From: Deltaproteobacteria bacterium
GTDB taxonomy: Bacteria; Myxococcota_A; UBA9042
DNA length: 41,597 bases
Assembly: GCA_016875335.1 (NCBI GenBank)
Contig: VGRO01000032.1
Span: forward strand, 1 to 41,597
Reading direction: 5' to 3'
The position numbers and the translations under genes were made by a program. This document shows, piece after piece, positions 16,502 through 25,320 of the stretch. How positions within the stretch are numbered: position 1 is the stretch's first letter; every line of letters starts with the position of its first letter. The notes below the pieces were generated by a model that saw only the letters and a list, made by a program, of their open reading frames with translations, was not told the origin of the DNA and searched no databases.

Positions 16502-17884
16502 CTACAACCCCGGAAACACCGTCCACCCCTGCCCCGCCACCTCGTGCTGGATGGCCTTGCCGTCGGGCAGGTTGCCTCCGTGGGTGCGCCCGGCGCCGTA
16601 GGCCCATGCGGGGTCGCCGGCTTTGAAGTGGGCGTTGAGGCTGCCCACCGTCCACTTCCAGAAGCCGTACCAGTCCAGGGCGTCGAGGTGGCTGTCGGGC
16701 AACGCGAAGTCGGCGATGCCCCCGGGCTTGCCTTCGATGGTCAGCGGCGCCGCGTGGTCGTCGGCGAGTTCCGGTTTGGTCGGTGGATTGGGGTCGTCCT
16801 TGCCGGTGCGGTGCACCACGATGAACTGCTTCTTGGCGGTTGGCAGCGCGTCGAACAGCGCCTTGGCGTTGGGTTTGTTCGGATCGTTCCACTTGGCGGT
16901 GTCGTCGTCGGCGCCGGTGGCGAAGGTGAACCAAGTCGGCGCTTCCTTCCACATCACCTTGGCCTTGTCCAGTGCGTTCTGATAGGTGCCGACGGGCGGC
17001 GGTTCATTGGCGACGGAAAACAGCAGCACGGCGGCGGGGTCGGCGTGCTCGTTGGCCTTGTCGCTGTTGAGCGTCTTCCACGCGGCGAGCAGCGCGACCT
17101 TGGCGCCCATCGAGTGTCCGACGTAGGCGACCTTTGCGGGGTTGGCAACGCTGACCTTGTCCGGCAAGGCTTTGGCCGCCAGCAGCAGGTCGTCGGCCAT
17201 GCGCAGGTGGTCCGCGTCGAGCAGCCCGGATTCGACGCGCACGAACGCGACCACGTAACCGTGCGAGGCGATGTGGTCCAAGAGCGCCCGGTACGGTTGG
17301 CCGAGCTTGGCCGAGAAGCCGCCGCCCTCGTACAGCCCCTTGCCGGGCAGGAAAACCACCGTGGGCCACACGCCGGGCGCGTCGGGCCGGACCACCAGCA
17401 TCTTGTGGTAGTTGCCGGTCAAGCCTCCGGGGGCGTAGTCGAACTCGTCGGCTGGCGCGAGCGCGTAGGGGCCCTTGCCGCCCGGGTGCGGTGGCGGAGG
17501 CTGCTGGGTAAAAAGGCAGCCGTTGCAGGTTGGTGCCGCGTCCGGCGGGGCGTTCTGGTCGGCCGCTGCGTCGCCGGATTGGGCGTCGCCAACGGCATCA
17601 GCGGCCACTTCTGGCGCGGTGCTGTCTGCGACCGCCGCGTCCGTCGGCACCGCTGCATCTTCCCAGATCAGGGCTTCCGCCGGGCCCGGGTCGGGCGGCA
17701 GGTCGGGCGCTGGCGCTTCGCCGGTCGCGGCGTCGAGCGCTCCGGCGTCGAGCGTTGCGCTGGCGTCCCCTGCAAACAACGGCTTGGCCGCCGGGCCGAG
17801 GTCGCCCTGGTCGCCACAATGTGCAGCCAGCAGTCCGCCGGCCACCGTCAGCGCCGCGCGGCTCGCCTGTTGAAAACGCCACAT
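16502..17884 (-). CDS. Lipoprotein alpha/beta hydrolase (chlorophyllase/dienelactone-hydrolase-like)
   Basis: A 460-residue exported hydrolase. The start ATG at 17884 gives a signal segment ending in LLAAHC, an atypical lipobox (His at -1). An Asp/Ala-rich spacer (about residues 30-120) follows, then an alpha/beta hydrolase domain: HKMLVVRPD, WPTVVFLPGKG (oxyanion region), SHGYVVAFVRVES, and the nucleophile elbow GHSMG with Ser258. The likely acid and His lie in later segments (TGADDD; RTHGG or DDHAAP). Substrate unknown; the fold is close to chlorophyllase and PET-hydrolase-like esterases. It starts 11 bases after the stop of the small PHA-type gene, so the two probably form one operon from the promoter at 18213-18241. 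Its last 335 bases are duplicated at 13623-13957. Confidence 0.8.
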   Translation of the reverse strand: MWRFQQASRAALTVAGGLLAAHCGDQGDLGPAAKPLFAGDASATLDAGALDAATGEAPAPDLPPDPGPAEALIWEDAAVPTDAAVADSTAPEVAADAVGDAQSGDAAADQNAPPDAAPTCNGCLFTQQPPPPHPGGKGPYALAPADEFDYAPGGLTGNYHKMLVVRPDAPGVWPTVVFLPGKGLYEGGGFSAKLGQPYRALLDHIASHGYVVAFVRVESGLLDADHLRMADDLLLAAKALPDKVSVANPAKVAYVGHSMGAKVALLAAWKTLNSDKANEHADPAAVLLFSVANEPPPVGTYQNALDKAKVMWKEAPTWFTFATGADDDTAKWNDPNKPNAKALFDALPTAKKQFIVVHRTGKDDPNPPTKPELADDHAAPLTIEGKPGGIADFALPDSHLDALDWYGFWKWTVGSLNAHFKAGDPAWAYGAGRTHGGNLPDGKAIQHEVAGQGWTVFPGL

Positions 17885-17895
17885 GGCAACCCCGA

Positions 17896-18177
17896 TCAGG
17901 TCAGCGCCTCTGCCAGCCGCTTGCTGATCGATGCCTGGAGCTTGTCGGGATCGACGCCCGCGACCTTGGCGGCAAAGCCCAGTTCGACGTTGACCTGGAC
18001 ATCGGCATCGTTGACTGCCACGTCGCCGCCCACGCCGATACCTTTGATCTTGGCGCGGTTTCCGGCCCATTCGAGCTTGACCCGGTATTTGGTCAGCACC
18101 TCTTCGAAGCGACCCATGCGCGCCATGGCGCCGTCCTTGCCGAGGGTGTGCGGTTGGTTGACCTTGACGGTGGGCAT
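17896..18177 (-). CDS. Polyhydroxyalkanoic-acid-system-type small protein (PHA_gran_rgn-like)
   Basis: A 93-residue protein. The start PTVKVNQPHTLGKDGAMARM and the ending ELGFAAKV..DPDKLQASISKRL match the small family annotated as polyhydroxyalkanoic acid system protein: an HTLG motif near the start, a beta-strand middle, then an LGFLA-type hydrophobic turn and a basic C-terminal helix. The family is linked by neighbourhood to PHA granules, but its molecular role is unclear, and no PHA synthase gene is in this window. It is the first gene of a likely two-gene operon with the hydrolase. Confidence 0.7.
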   Translation of the reverse strand: MPTVKVNQPHTLGKDGAMARMGRFEEVLTKYRVKLEWAGNRAKIKGIGVGGDVAVNDADVQVNVELGFAAKVAGVDPDKLQASISKRLAEALT

Positions 18178-18212
18178 CGCGAACTCCGGGGCCGCGGGCG
18201 CGCGGCGGACCG

Positions 18213-18241
18213 AGGCTACGAGAGAACGGCCCCGGTGGCAA
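18213..18241 (-). promoter_or_regulatory. Putative promoter of the PHA-type gene and hydrolase operon
   Basis: On the minus strand, TTGCCA (18241-18236), 17 bases, TAGCCT (18218-18213). The leader before the ATG at 18177 would be about 30 bases. Pattern match only. Confidence 0.45.
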
Positions 18242-18256
18242 TCGCTGGCCCAAGCC

Positions 18257-19321
18257 CTACCAAGGCAGCGGCAGTTGCCGGCCTTGCGCCTTTTCGCCGA
18301 ATCCGTGCAGCGAGATGCCGACCAGGCGCACCGGCCGTCGGCCCGCCTCGGTGGCCGTCTGCAGCAGATCCACGGCAATCTCTGCAATCTCGCGGGCCTC
18401 GCGGACCGGGTGCGGCGGCGTGCGGCTGCGCGTGCACAGCTTGAAATCGCCGTACTTGACCTTGAGCGTCACGGTGCGCGCCGGCGCGTCGCTGCGGTCC
18501 AGGCCGTCGGCGACCTCCCAGGCCAGTTGCGCCACCAGCCGCGCCAGCAGCGGCACATCGAGGGTGTCCTCGGCCAGCGTAGTCTCGCTTCCCAGACTCT
18601 TGCGCTCGTGGTGCGGCTGCACGGCCCGGTCGTCGCGACCGTGGGCCAATTCGTAGAGCCACGGCGCAAATGAGCCCACCGCCGCCTCCAAGGGCGCAAG
18701 ACCCGCCGCGCGGATGTCGGCGGTGGTCGCAAACCCGCGGTCGCGCAGGCGCTTGGCGGTTTTGGGTCCGACGCCCCACAGCTTCTCGACATCGAGCCGT
18801 TCGACGAAGGCGGCGACCTTGTCGGGCGGCACGACCACCAGGCCATCGGGCTTGCGCAGGTCACTCGCCACCTTGGCGATGAACTTGTTGGGCCCCACGC
18901 CCGCCGACGCCGTCAACCGCAGTTCGTCGCGAATGCGCGCCTTGCACAGTTGGGCGATGCGGGTGGCGCTCGGCTCGCCGAGCAGATTGTCGGTCACGTC
19001 GAGATAGGCCTCATCCAGCGACAGGGGTTCCACCAGCGGCGTGCAGGACAAGAAGATCGCGCGGATCTGGCGGCTCGCGGCCACGTAGGCACTGAACCGC
19101 GGCGGCAGGAACACGGCCGATGGGCACAGCCGGGCGGCGCGCGCACAACTCATGGCGCTGCGCACGCCAAAGCGGCGGGCCTCGTACGACGCCGAGCACA
19201 CCACCGCCCGCGACTGCGGCGAGCCGCCCACCACCACGGGCCGGCCGGCGAGGCGCGGGTCGTCGCGGACCTCGACCGACGCGTAGAAGGCGTCCATGTC
19301 GATGTGGATGATTTTGCGCAC
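18257..19321 (-). CDS. dinB: DNA polymerase IV (Y-family translesion polymerase)
   Basis: A 354-residue Y-family polymerase that copies past damaged DNA. The opening IIHIDMDAFYASVE carries the first catalytic Asp (D8) and the steric-gate aromatic (Y13). SLDEAYLDV supplies D103 and E104. GVGPNKFIAKVASDLRKPDG and LWGVGPKTAKRL (helix-hairpin-helix) follow, then the little-finger domain. The last residues, QLPLPW, resemble a beta-clamp-binding motif (QLxLx). The GTG at 19321 is chosen because it places D8 at the family position; there is no ATG before the conserved HIDMD. Length is normal. No LexA-type box is evident upstream. It is divergent from the ROK kinase gene. Confidence 0.92.
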   Translation of the reverse strand: MRKIIHIDMDAFYASVEVRDDPRLAGRPVVVGGSPQSRAVVCSASYEARRFGVRSAMSCARAARLCPSAVFLPPRFSAYVAASRQIRAIFLSCTPLVEPLSLDEAYLDVTDNLLGEPSATRIAQLCKARIRDELRLTASAGVGPNKFIAKVASDLRKPDGLVVVPPDKVAAFVERLDVEKLWGVGPKTAKRLRDRGFATTADIRAAGLAPLEAAVGSFAPWLYELAHGRDDRAVQPHHERKSLGSETTLAEDTLDVPLLARLVAQLAWEVADGLDRSDAPARTVTLKVKYGDFKLCTRSRTPPHPVREAREIAEIAVDLLQTATEAGRRPVRLVGISLHGFGEKAQGRQLPLPW

Positions 19322-19442
19322 GGCAAAGCGCCAGCGTTTGAGGTCCGCGTGCAACGCGATCGAGACACCCGAGGCGCCCGCGCGGCCCGGCGCGGCCAAT
19401 TGTGCGCCGTGCCTTGCAGAGCGACAAGCCGATGGGTGCGTA

Positions 19443-19471
19443 TCGACAACCGCCCGGCGCTCGGCCACAAT
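19443..19471 (+). promoter_or_regulatory. Putative promoter of the ROK/polyphosphate-glucokinase gene
   Basis: TCGACA (19443-19448), 17 bases, CACAAT (19466-19471), a few tens of bases before the ATG at 19512. CACAAT or CACGAT also appears at the -10 position upstream of the genes at 25393 and 27044. Pattern match only. Confidence 0.35.
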
Positions 19472-19511
19472 CGGTGCCATCACGCGCCCCTGCCGGCGCC
19501 CGAGGCCGCCC

Positions 19512-20360
19512 ATGTCTGCACGTACCGCCACGCCCAAGTTCGCGCCCGCTGAACCTGCCCGCGCCGACGCCGCGGAGCCTGTTGTCGATGCGGCCGCCGC
19601 GGCCGCGGCAGAAGGCGCCGCCCACGACGACCCGGCCGACGTTCCCAACGTCGCTGCCGCCCAAGCAGTCCCGCCGCTGACGCTGTGCATCGACATCGGC
19701 GGCAGCGGCCTCAAGGCCATGGTCCTCGACGCCGAGGGCCGGCAACTGACCGAGCGCGCGCGCATCGAGACCCCCAAGCCAGCGACCACCGAGGCGATCC
19801 TGCGCACCCTGGTGCACTTGGTCGAACCGCTTGGCGCCTTCGACCGCATCTCGGTCGGCTTTCCGGGCGTGGTCGTCGCCGGCGTCACCCAGACCGCGCC
19901 CAACCTCGACCCGAGTTGGGCGGGTTTTGCGCTGGCCGAGGAACTGGGCGACCTGCTCGACGGCAAGCCCATCAAGGTCTTGAACGACGCTGGCGTCCAG
20001 GGCCACGGCGTGGTGTCGGGCGAGGGCGTCGAGATGGTGCTGACGCTCGGCACCGGCATGGGCTGCGCGCTTTTCGTCGACGGCCGCTACGTGCCCAACC
20101 TCGAACTGGCCCACCACCCGTTTCGCAAGGGCAAGTCCTACGAGGAGTACGTGGGCGCCAAGGCCCTGGAAAAGGTCGGCAAGAAGCGCTGGAACAAGCG
20201 CGTCCAGAAGGTGCTCGACCAGATCAACCCGATCTTCAACCCGCGGGTCATCTACGTCGGCGGCGGCAACGCCAAGAAACTGTCGGTATCGCTGCCGGAC
20301 AACGTGTGCACGACCGACAACGTCGCGGGATTGTTGGGCGGCGTCAAGCTCTGGGGATGA
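19512..20360 (+). CDS. ppgK: Polyphosphate-glucokinase-like ROK kinase
   Basis: A 282-residue ROK-family sugar kinase. The phosphate-binding motif LCIDIGGSGLK lies near residue 57, after an Ala/Asp-rich N-terminal extension of about 55 residues. ISVGFPG, VLNDAGVQGHG (catalytic-type Asp) and LTLGTGMG follow. LELAHHPFRKGKSYEEYVG and KKRWNKRVQKVL...YVGGGNAKKL are characteristic of polyphosphate glucokinases, which phosphorylate glucose using polyphosphate (and often ATP). Donor preference is inferred from similarity only. A later start would remove the low-complexity extension, but no better-placed ATG was found before IDIGG. The following gene begins 78 bases on, with its own promoter. Confidence 0.8.
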   Translation: MSARTATPKFAPAEPARADAAEPVVDAAAAAAAEGAAHDDPADVPNVAAAQAVPPLTLCIDIGGSGLKAMVLDAEGRQLTERARIETPKPATTEAILRTLVHLVEPLGAFDRISVGFPGVVVAGVTQTAPNLDPSWAGFALAEELGDLLDGKPIKVLNDAGVQGHGVVSGEGVEMVLTLGTGMGCALFVDGRYVPNLELAHHPFRKGKSYEEYVGAKALEKVGKKRWNKRVQKVLDQINPIFNPRVIYVGGGNAKKLSVSLPDNVCTTDNVAGLLGGVKLWG

Positions 20361-20382
20361 GTCCGCGCACCGGCGCGCGCCG

Positions 20383-20412
20383 TTGACCGCCAGCGGCACC
20401 CGGGCGTACCCT
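20383..20412 (+). promoter_or_regulatory. Putative promoter of the adenylate cyclase gene
   Basis: TTGACC (20383-20388), 18 bases, TACCCT (20407-20412). Predicted leader of about 20 bases before the GTG at 20439. Pattern match only. Confidence 0.45.
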
Positions 20413-20438
20413 GCCGGCGCCACAACGGATCGCTCGCC

Positions 20439-22595
20439 GTGCCCGACGCCGAACCCACTGCCGCGGACCTCGACGACGCCCACCAGGGTCACCCGCGCTC
20501 TGGGCTGCGCCGCCTCAAGGTCTCGGCCAAGCTGGCGCTGGCTTTTGGCTCGCTGCTCGCGCTCGCGGCGACCACGGCGGTCGTGGCGTTCGTCGGCCTG
20601 CGCAAGGTCGAGGGCACATGGCAACAGGCCCTGCACCTGGGCGCCGATCTCGCGCAGCGCGCCGAGAAAGCCCGGGCAAGCTTGCAAGAAGCCCGGCGCC
20701 ACGAAAAGGAATTCCTCTTGCGGTGGCCCGACGCCGGTGTGGCGCTGGCCTTCCGCACCTGGGTCAAGGCGAGCACCACGCCCGGACCTTCGGGCCACAT
20801 GCCCGCCGATGTCCACGGCACGGTCGCCGCCGATATTGCCGAATTCCGCGCGGCGCTCGACTGGATCGGCAAGACGCTGGGCCAGTTGCAGCGCACGCAC
20901 GGCTTTGACGCCGCTGGCGACGCCGACCTCGCACGGTTGGGCGCGTTGGCCGGTGAGCTGGGCGGACAGGCCCAAGCATACCACGACGAGCTGCTGGGCG
21001 TGACCCGCAGGCTGCGCGACCGCGGCGACATCCATGCGGCCAGCGCGGCCAGTGCCCTGCGCACCGCGCTCGGCGCGCCGACGTGCACCGGCAATCTGGG
21101 TCAGTTGCAGGCCGCCGAGTCCGGCCTCGACCACGCGCTTTCTGCCACGCCGAGCGATGCGGAGTCACCCGAGGTCGGGGCGCGGCTTGCCAGACTGCAC
21201 CTGCTGGCTCGCCAGTGGTCGGCTGCGCGGACGGCCTATGCCCACCACCTCGACGCTGGCCTGCCGTTTCGCGAACCCGCCCATCCGACCGCAGCCCAGA
21301 GCCCGCTGCAAGCGCCGGCTGCGGACGACGAGGCGGCCACCGCGGCATGCGCACCCGATGTGGTCGTCCATCCCAGCGCCGATGCGATCGCGCTCGCCGA
21401 CACGGCGACGGCGACGCTGCGCGAACTGCGCAGGACCGCACTGGAAATCCACGGCCCGTGGTCTCGGAATCTGCTTTCAGCCGTGGCCAAGGCCGAGGCT
21501 GGCTTTGCCGAACTGCGCACGGGCGACGACCAGTTGCGCGCGGCACTGCGGAGATTCCTGTGCCAGGCCGATGCCATCGAGCGCCGCCTCGACGAGTTCT
21601 CGGACACGGGGCCAAGGGCTGTCGCAGGCCTGGCAGAACGCGCCGAGCGCCAGGCGGCCAACTGGAGCGCGATGGTCTACCTCATCGCGGTCGTCAACCT
21701 GCTGCTGGGGGCTGGGCTCGCAGTGTGGTTGGCGCGCGAAATCCGCGTGCCGCTGCAAGACCTCGCCGAGACGGCGCGCGAGGTCTCGCGGGGCAACTTG
21801 CAAGCCAGGGCGTGGGTCTACTCGCAGGACGAGTTGGGCGAATTCGCCACGACCTTCAACGACATGACCGGGCGCATCCGCGAACAGAACGCGCGGATTG
21901 CTGCGCAACTCAAAGAAATCGCAGAGGAGCACCAACGCAGCGAGCGCCTGCTGCTCAACGTCTTGCCGCTGCCCATCGCTGAGCGCCTCAAGGGCAAGGA
22001 ACATCCGATCGCCGACGCGTTCGACGACGCGAGCGTGCTTTTTGCGGACGTGGTGGGTTACACGGCGCTGTCGGCCCGGTTGCCGCCGACCCAAGTCGTC
22101 GATTGCCTGAGCCGCATCTTCACCGCCTTCGACCTCATCGCCCAGCGGCGCGGCGTCGAGAAGATCAAGACGATCGGCGATTGCTACATGGCGGCCTGTG
22201 GGTTGCCCGACGCGGTGCCCGACCACGCCCGGCGCATGGCGGACATGGCCCTGGACATGCTGGAGGCGCTGGCCGACATCAACAAGGACCTGCCCGCGCC
22301 GCTGCTGCTGCGCATCGGGCTGAACTGCGGCCCGGTGGTGGCCGGCGTCATCGGCGAGCGCAAGTTCATCTACGACCTGTGGGGCGACACCGTCAACGTC
22401 GCCAGCCGCATGGAGTCACACGGCCTGCCGGGCGAGGTGCAGCTGCCGGCGCACATGTACCACCAAATCGCGCACACTCACCTCGCGGTCTGCCGCGGCG
22501 AAATCGAGGTCAAGGGCCGCGGCAAGATGGAGACGTACTTGCTGCGCGGACGGCTGCACGGCTGGGACGGCCAAGAGGATGAAGGGCCCGGCTGA
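20439..22595 (+). CDS. Membrane class III adenylate cyclase with HAMP domain
   Basis: A 718-residue sensor cyclase starting with GTG. Transmembrane segments lie near residues 30-53 and 410-432 and enclose a mainly helical sensor region of about 350 residues. A HAMP linker follows (about 433-485, REIRVPLQDLAETAREVSRG), then a helical stalk and the cyclase domain (about 525-700). FADVVGYT (near 534) supplies a metal-binding Asp. EKIKTIGDCYMA and YDLWGDTVNVASR (near 645) carry the Lys and Asp typical of ATP rather than GTP selection, and the transition-state Asn/Arg of NVASR. An active enzyme making cAMP is therefore likely. The input signal is unknown. The gene converges with the lipoprotein gene at 22794. 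Confidence 0.88.
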   Translation: MPDAEPTAADLDDAHQGHPRSGLRRLKVSAKLALAFGSLLALAATTAVVAFVGLRKVEGTWQQALHLGADLAQRAEKARASLQEARRHEKEFLLRWPDAGVALAFRTWVKASTTPGPSGHMPADVHGTVAADIAEFRAALDWIGKTLGQLQRTHGFDAAGDADLARLGALAGELGGQAQAYHDELLGVTRRLRDRGDIHAASAASALRTALGAPTCTGNLGQLQAAESGLDHALSATPSDAESPEVGARLARLHLLARQWSAARTAYAHHLDAGLPFREPAHPTAAQSPLQAPAADDEAATAACAPDVVVHPSADAIALADTATATLRELRRTALEIHGPWSRNLLSAVAKAEAGFAELRTGDDQLRAALRRFLCQADAIERRLDEFSDTGPRAVAGLAERAERQAANWSAMVYLIAVVNLLLGAGLAVWLAREIRVPLQDLAETAREVSRGNLQARAWVYSQDELGEFATTFNDMTGRIREQNARIAAQLKEIAEEHQRSERLLLNVLPLPIAERLKGKEHPIADAFDDASVLFADVVGYTALSARLPPTQVVDCLSRIFTAFDLIAQRRGVEKIKTIGDCYMAACGLPDAVPDHARRMADMALDMLEALADINKDLPAPLLLRIGLNCGPVVAGVIGERKFIYDLWGDTVNVASRMESHGLPGEVQLPAHMYHQIAHTHLAVCRGEIEVKGRGKMETYLLRGRLHGWDGQEDEGPG

Positions 22596-22793
22596 CCGCC
22601 CTGCGCGGTTGTGGTCGCAGGGGACGGGAATCGCCTGCTGTGGGTTTGGTTTCAGCCTGTGGCGGCCGACCGCAGAGGGTGGATTCCATTGCGGTCCGTC
22701 GCGATCGGAGTCACGCGCCAGCGGACACTGCCGCCGACCGTGACCCTGTGCCCCGATTGCGGACTGCATTCGGCGGTGCATCGGCCGCAGCCG

Positions 22794-23855
22794 CTACCAG
22801 TCCACGTAGGCCACGATGGCGCCGTCGTGGTCACTCGGGGCCTGCTGCTTGGGCCCGTACAGCCACAGATCGATCCCCCACCACGCCACCTGGAACTTGG
22901 CCGTGTCCGAGGCCACGAAGATGTGGTCGATGCGGTCCTTGGTGGGGTAGCCCGGCGGTGCTGCCTGGTTGTGCACGGCAGTCCACGATTTTGTCAGGTT
23001 GAAGGTGTCCTGCCAGGGCGGCGACACGCCGGGCTTGCCCGCTGCGAGCAATCCGAACGCCTTGCTGTCGGGCTTGCTGTTGTAGTCGCCGGTCAGGATG
23101 AGCGGGGCGGACTGGGCCAGCGGCCCCAAGGCGTCGAGCACCAGGGTCGCCGATTTTTCCTGGCTCGGCGAGTTGTTGTCAAAGTGCGTGGTGGCAAACC
23201 ACAGGTCGCGGTTGCGCAGCTTGTCGCGCAGCTTGACCCACACCATCACCCGCGGAAACTGCGAAAGCACAAAGCCAATCGAATAGGGCTTGTCGGGCGT
23301 GGGGCTCAGCCAAACGACGCCCTGATCGAGCTTGTCGAAGCGCGCCTTTTTCCACAGCACCGTGGCATCGGGGTAGTCGTTGGGCACCTCGTCCCCCGGC
23401 TTGAACCGATAGTGGTGATAGTCGTAGAGCTTTTCTGGTCCGACCAGTTGATCCACCTCGGGCACGTCGTTCTCGGTCGGCAAGTGCGCCTGCATCTCCT
23501 GCAACCCCATCAAGTCCGGGTCGAAGCGCTTGAACACATCGCGGAGCCACGGCAGGCGGGCACTCCATTTGTGCTCCCAGTCAGCGTGAGCCTTGTTGAC
23601 GCAGAACGAGCACATCACGTTGTAGGTCATGACCGCGAGCGCGCCTTGGGGCTTTTGGGGCGGCAGCGACCACGAGGCTGGCGTGGCGTCGGCGCCGACA
23701 TCGGTCGTTGGCGGGCCGTCTGCACCGGAATCCGCAGCGGTGGTGGCTTCTGCATCGACGGCGGCCGAGGTCATCGCATCCGCCGTGGGGGCCGGGTCGG
23801 CACCGCACGCCAGCGCGAGCAGAAGGCTTGGGCACAAGGGAAGGCAGTTGCGCAT
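22794..23855 (-). CDS. Endonuclease/exonuclease/phosphatase-family lipoprotein
   Basis: A 353-residue exported protein. The ATG at 23855 opens a signal peptide with lipobox LALAC (Cys near residue 17) and an Asp/Ala/Thr-rich spacer to about residue 65. The EEP domain follows: LAVMTYNV, DLMGLQEMQ (metal-binding Glu), ATTHFDNNS, LILTGDYNSKPDS (catalytic Asp and Asn), DRIDHIFV and PSDHDG (catalytic Asp-His). All signature residues are present, so it should hydrolyse a phosphodiester or phosphomonoester outside the cytoplasm; DNA, phospholipid or sugar phosphate are all possible. It is divergent from dapF, with only 92 bases between the starts. Confidence 0.85.
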   Translation of the reverse strand: MRNCLPLCPSLLLALACGADPAPTADAMTSAAVDAEATTAADSGADGPPTTDVGADATPASWSLPPQKPQGALAVMTYNVMCSFCVNKAHADWEHKWSARLPWLRDVFKRFDPDLMGLQEMQAHLPTENDVPEVDQLVGPEKLYDYHHYRFKPGDEVPNDYPDATVLWKKARFDKLDQGVVWLSPTPDKPYSIGFVLSQFPRVMVWVKLRDKLRNRDLWFATTHFDNNSPSQEKSATLVLDALGPLAQSAPLILTGDYNSKPDSKAFGLLAAGKPGVSPPWQDTFNLTKSWTAVHNQAAPPGYPTKDRIDHIFVASDTAKFQVAWWGIDLWLYGPKQQAPSDHDGAIVAYVDW

Positions 23856-23947
23856 GGACACCTCGGGTGCCGCAAGGTACACCGGGCGCGCCGCGCATGC
23901 TAGGTTTGCAGGGCGCTGCCCGGCGGTACGGGCACCCGAGCGACTCC

Positions 23948-24787
23948 ATGCCGATCCCTTTCGTCAAACTGCACGGCCTCGGCAACGATTTCGTCGTCGT
24001 GCGCGAAAGCGACCTGCCCGACCTCGACAGCGGCCGCGTGCGCGACCTCTGCGACCGCCACACCGGCATCGGCGCCGATGGCATCCTGGTGGCGAGCTGC
24101 GACCCCGACGGCCTGCCGCGCATGACCGTGCACAACGCGGACGGCAGCGTGCCCGAGATGTGCGGCAACGGCCTGCGTTGCTTCGCAAAGTGGCTGGGCG
24201 ATACCGACCCGGCGCGCAGCGACCGTGTGCGGGTGTGGACGGGCGCGGGTCTGCTCGACTGCCAGTTGCACCGCGGCGCGGACGGTCGGGTCGCCGAGGT
24301 GACGGTTGCCATGGGCCGGGCGAGTTGGGCCCCCGCGCAGGTGCCGGTCCTGGCCGATGCGCCCATGGTGGCCGCGCCTTTCGAGGTGGGCGGCGTGGTG
24401 CTGCGGTTGACCGCGCTGGCCATCGGCAATCCCCATGCGGTCACCTTTGATGCGCTGCCGTATGCTGTGCAGCAGAGCCTGGGACCGCTGTTGTCGCGCG
24501 ACCCGCGGTTTCCGGCCGGCGTCAATGCGGAGTTCGCGCAAGTGGTGGACACGGACGAAGGGCCCACCGTGCACGTCGCCGTCTTTGAGCGCGGCTGCGG
24601 CTGGACGCAGGCGTGCGGCACCGGGGCCACAGCGACCGTGTTGGCCGGCGTGCGCCTGGGCCTGCTTCCCCCTGGCCGGTCCATCCCGACGCGGCTGCCC
24701 GGCGGCTGGCTGCACATCGCCGTCGATGCCGACGGATCAGCGACCATGCGCGGACCGGCGGTGCGGGTGTTTGACGGCGCGCTCTAG
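23948..24787 (+). CDS. dapF: Diaminopimelate epimerase
   Basis: A 279-residue enzyme converting LL- to meso-diaminopimelate for lysine and peptidoglycan synthesis. FVKLHGLGNDFVVV opens the protein. The two catalytic cysteines sit in MCGNGLRCF (C72) and ACGTGA (C223), with NADGS before the first and GNPHAV in the middle, all standard for DapF. Length is normal. The TAG stop (24785-24787) overlaps the CTAG flank of a palindromic element that begins at 24788 and whose first hairpin could end transcription. A -10-like TAGGTT (23901-23906) is visible, without a clear -35. Confidence 0.94.
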   Translation: MPIPFVKLHGLGNDFVVVRESDLPDLDSGRVRDLCDRHTGIGADGILVASCDPDGLPRMTVHNADGSVPEMCGNGLRCFAKWLGDTDPARSDRVRVWTGAGLLDCQLHRGADGRVAEVTVAMGRASWAPAQVPVLADAPMVAAPFEVGGVVLRLTALAIGNPHAVTFDALPYAVQQSLGPLLSRDPRFPAGVNAEFAQVVDTDEGPTVHVAVFERGCGWTQACGTGATATVLAGVRLGLLPPGRSIPTRLPGGWLHIAVDADGSATMRGPAVRVFDGAL

Positions 24788-25098
24788 GAGCCTTTCGGAC
24801 AATCGTCCGACAGGCTCTGTGGTGGTTGCGATCGGGGCAGCGACCAAGAACTGCCTGAAGTAAATTCAGACAGTTTCGGTCGCTGGCAGGCCGCAGCCGC
24901 GGCCTGCCTAAGGGACTGGAAAATAATAAGTCGATCACTCTCACATCAGGACGGAGCCGCGAGTCGGACCTTTAGTCCGCGAGCTGGCGACCCACGGAGC
25001 AAGCAAACGGGCCCGAGAAATGATTGAGTAAATCATTTCCTGGCCCTAAGAGCCTGTCGGCCAGAATCCGCCGATTCTGGCGTTTCGCCGACAGGCTC
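24788..25098. mobile_element. CTAG-flanked multi-hairpin element, copy a, interrupted by a 135-bp element
   Basis: Termini GAGCCT.TCGG and CCGACAGGCTC are inverted repeats, with CTAG on each side (24784-24787, 25099-25102). Removing the 135-bp insert and one TAA leaves 173 bases that align along their length with 30961-31134 (174 bases). The first hairpin (24788-24817) has one mismatch here. It is followed by the AACTGCCTGAA stem-loop, the GCAGGCCGC/GCGGCCTGC stem, the insert, then the last stem. The left flank contains the dapF stop codon. Structure and flanks suggest a MITE or a large REP-type element. Confidence 0.7.
24912..25046 (-). mobile_element. 135-bp miniature element, copy C, inside the CTAG-flanked element
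   Basis: Reverse orientation relative to the copies at 7993 and 26627, and exactly 135 bases. Termini GGGACTGGAAA and (complement) GGGCCAGGAAA are imperfect inverted repeats. TAA stands on both sides (24909-24911, 25047-25049). The uninterrupted relative at 31081-31086 reads CCTAGG where this copy would read CCTAAG without the insert, so the insertion point and a 3-base target duplication are well supported. Confidence 0.8.
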
Positions 25099-25140
25099 CT
25101 AGCGGAGCGGCCCCACCAAACAATCAAGCAGTTCCAAGGT

Positions 25141-25315
25141 GTTGAATGATCCCCCCCTCCGTGCAGGCGCGAACTCTCGCCCTCGCCAGGCGGCGTGGTC
25201 AGGCGTCGCAGGCTGCAGGATGTGGCCGGGCCGCACGATCGGGGACGCCGGAATTTTCGACACATTGTCAGGTAGTTGAACAATGGGGGGGGCCGTTCTT
25301 GAACCATGGCGGGGG
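25141..25315. repeat. GTTGAA..G-run motifs upstream of the Asp/Ala-rich lipoprotein
   Basis: GTTGAATGATCCCCCCC at 25141 is a reverse-oriented relative of GTTGAACAATGGGGGG at 25275, and TTGAACCATGGCGGGGG follows at 25299. The same motif appears twice downstream of the gene (26876, 26949). These may be ends of small repeated elements or regulator sites; the sequence between them shows no gene. Confidence 0.45.
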
Positions 25316-25320
25316 CGTTC

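Noticed and set aside
19322-19511. A LexA/SOS box upstream of dinB
   Set aside because: No palindromic operator resembling known LexA sites is visible between the divergent starts.
22596-22793. A small gene between the convergent cyclase and EEP lipoprotein genes
   Set aside because: Open frames here are shadows without a ribosome-binding site or recognisable sequence.
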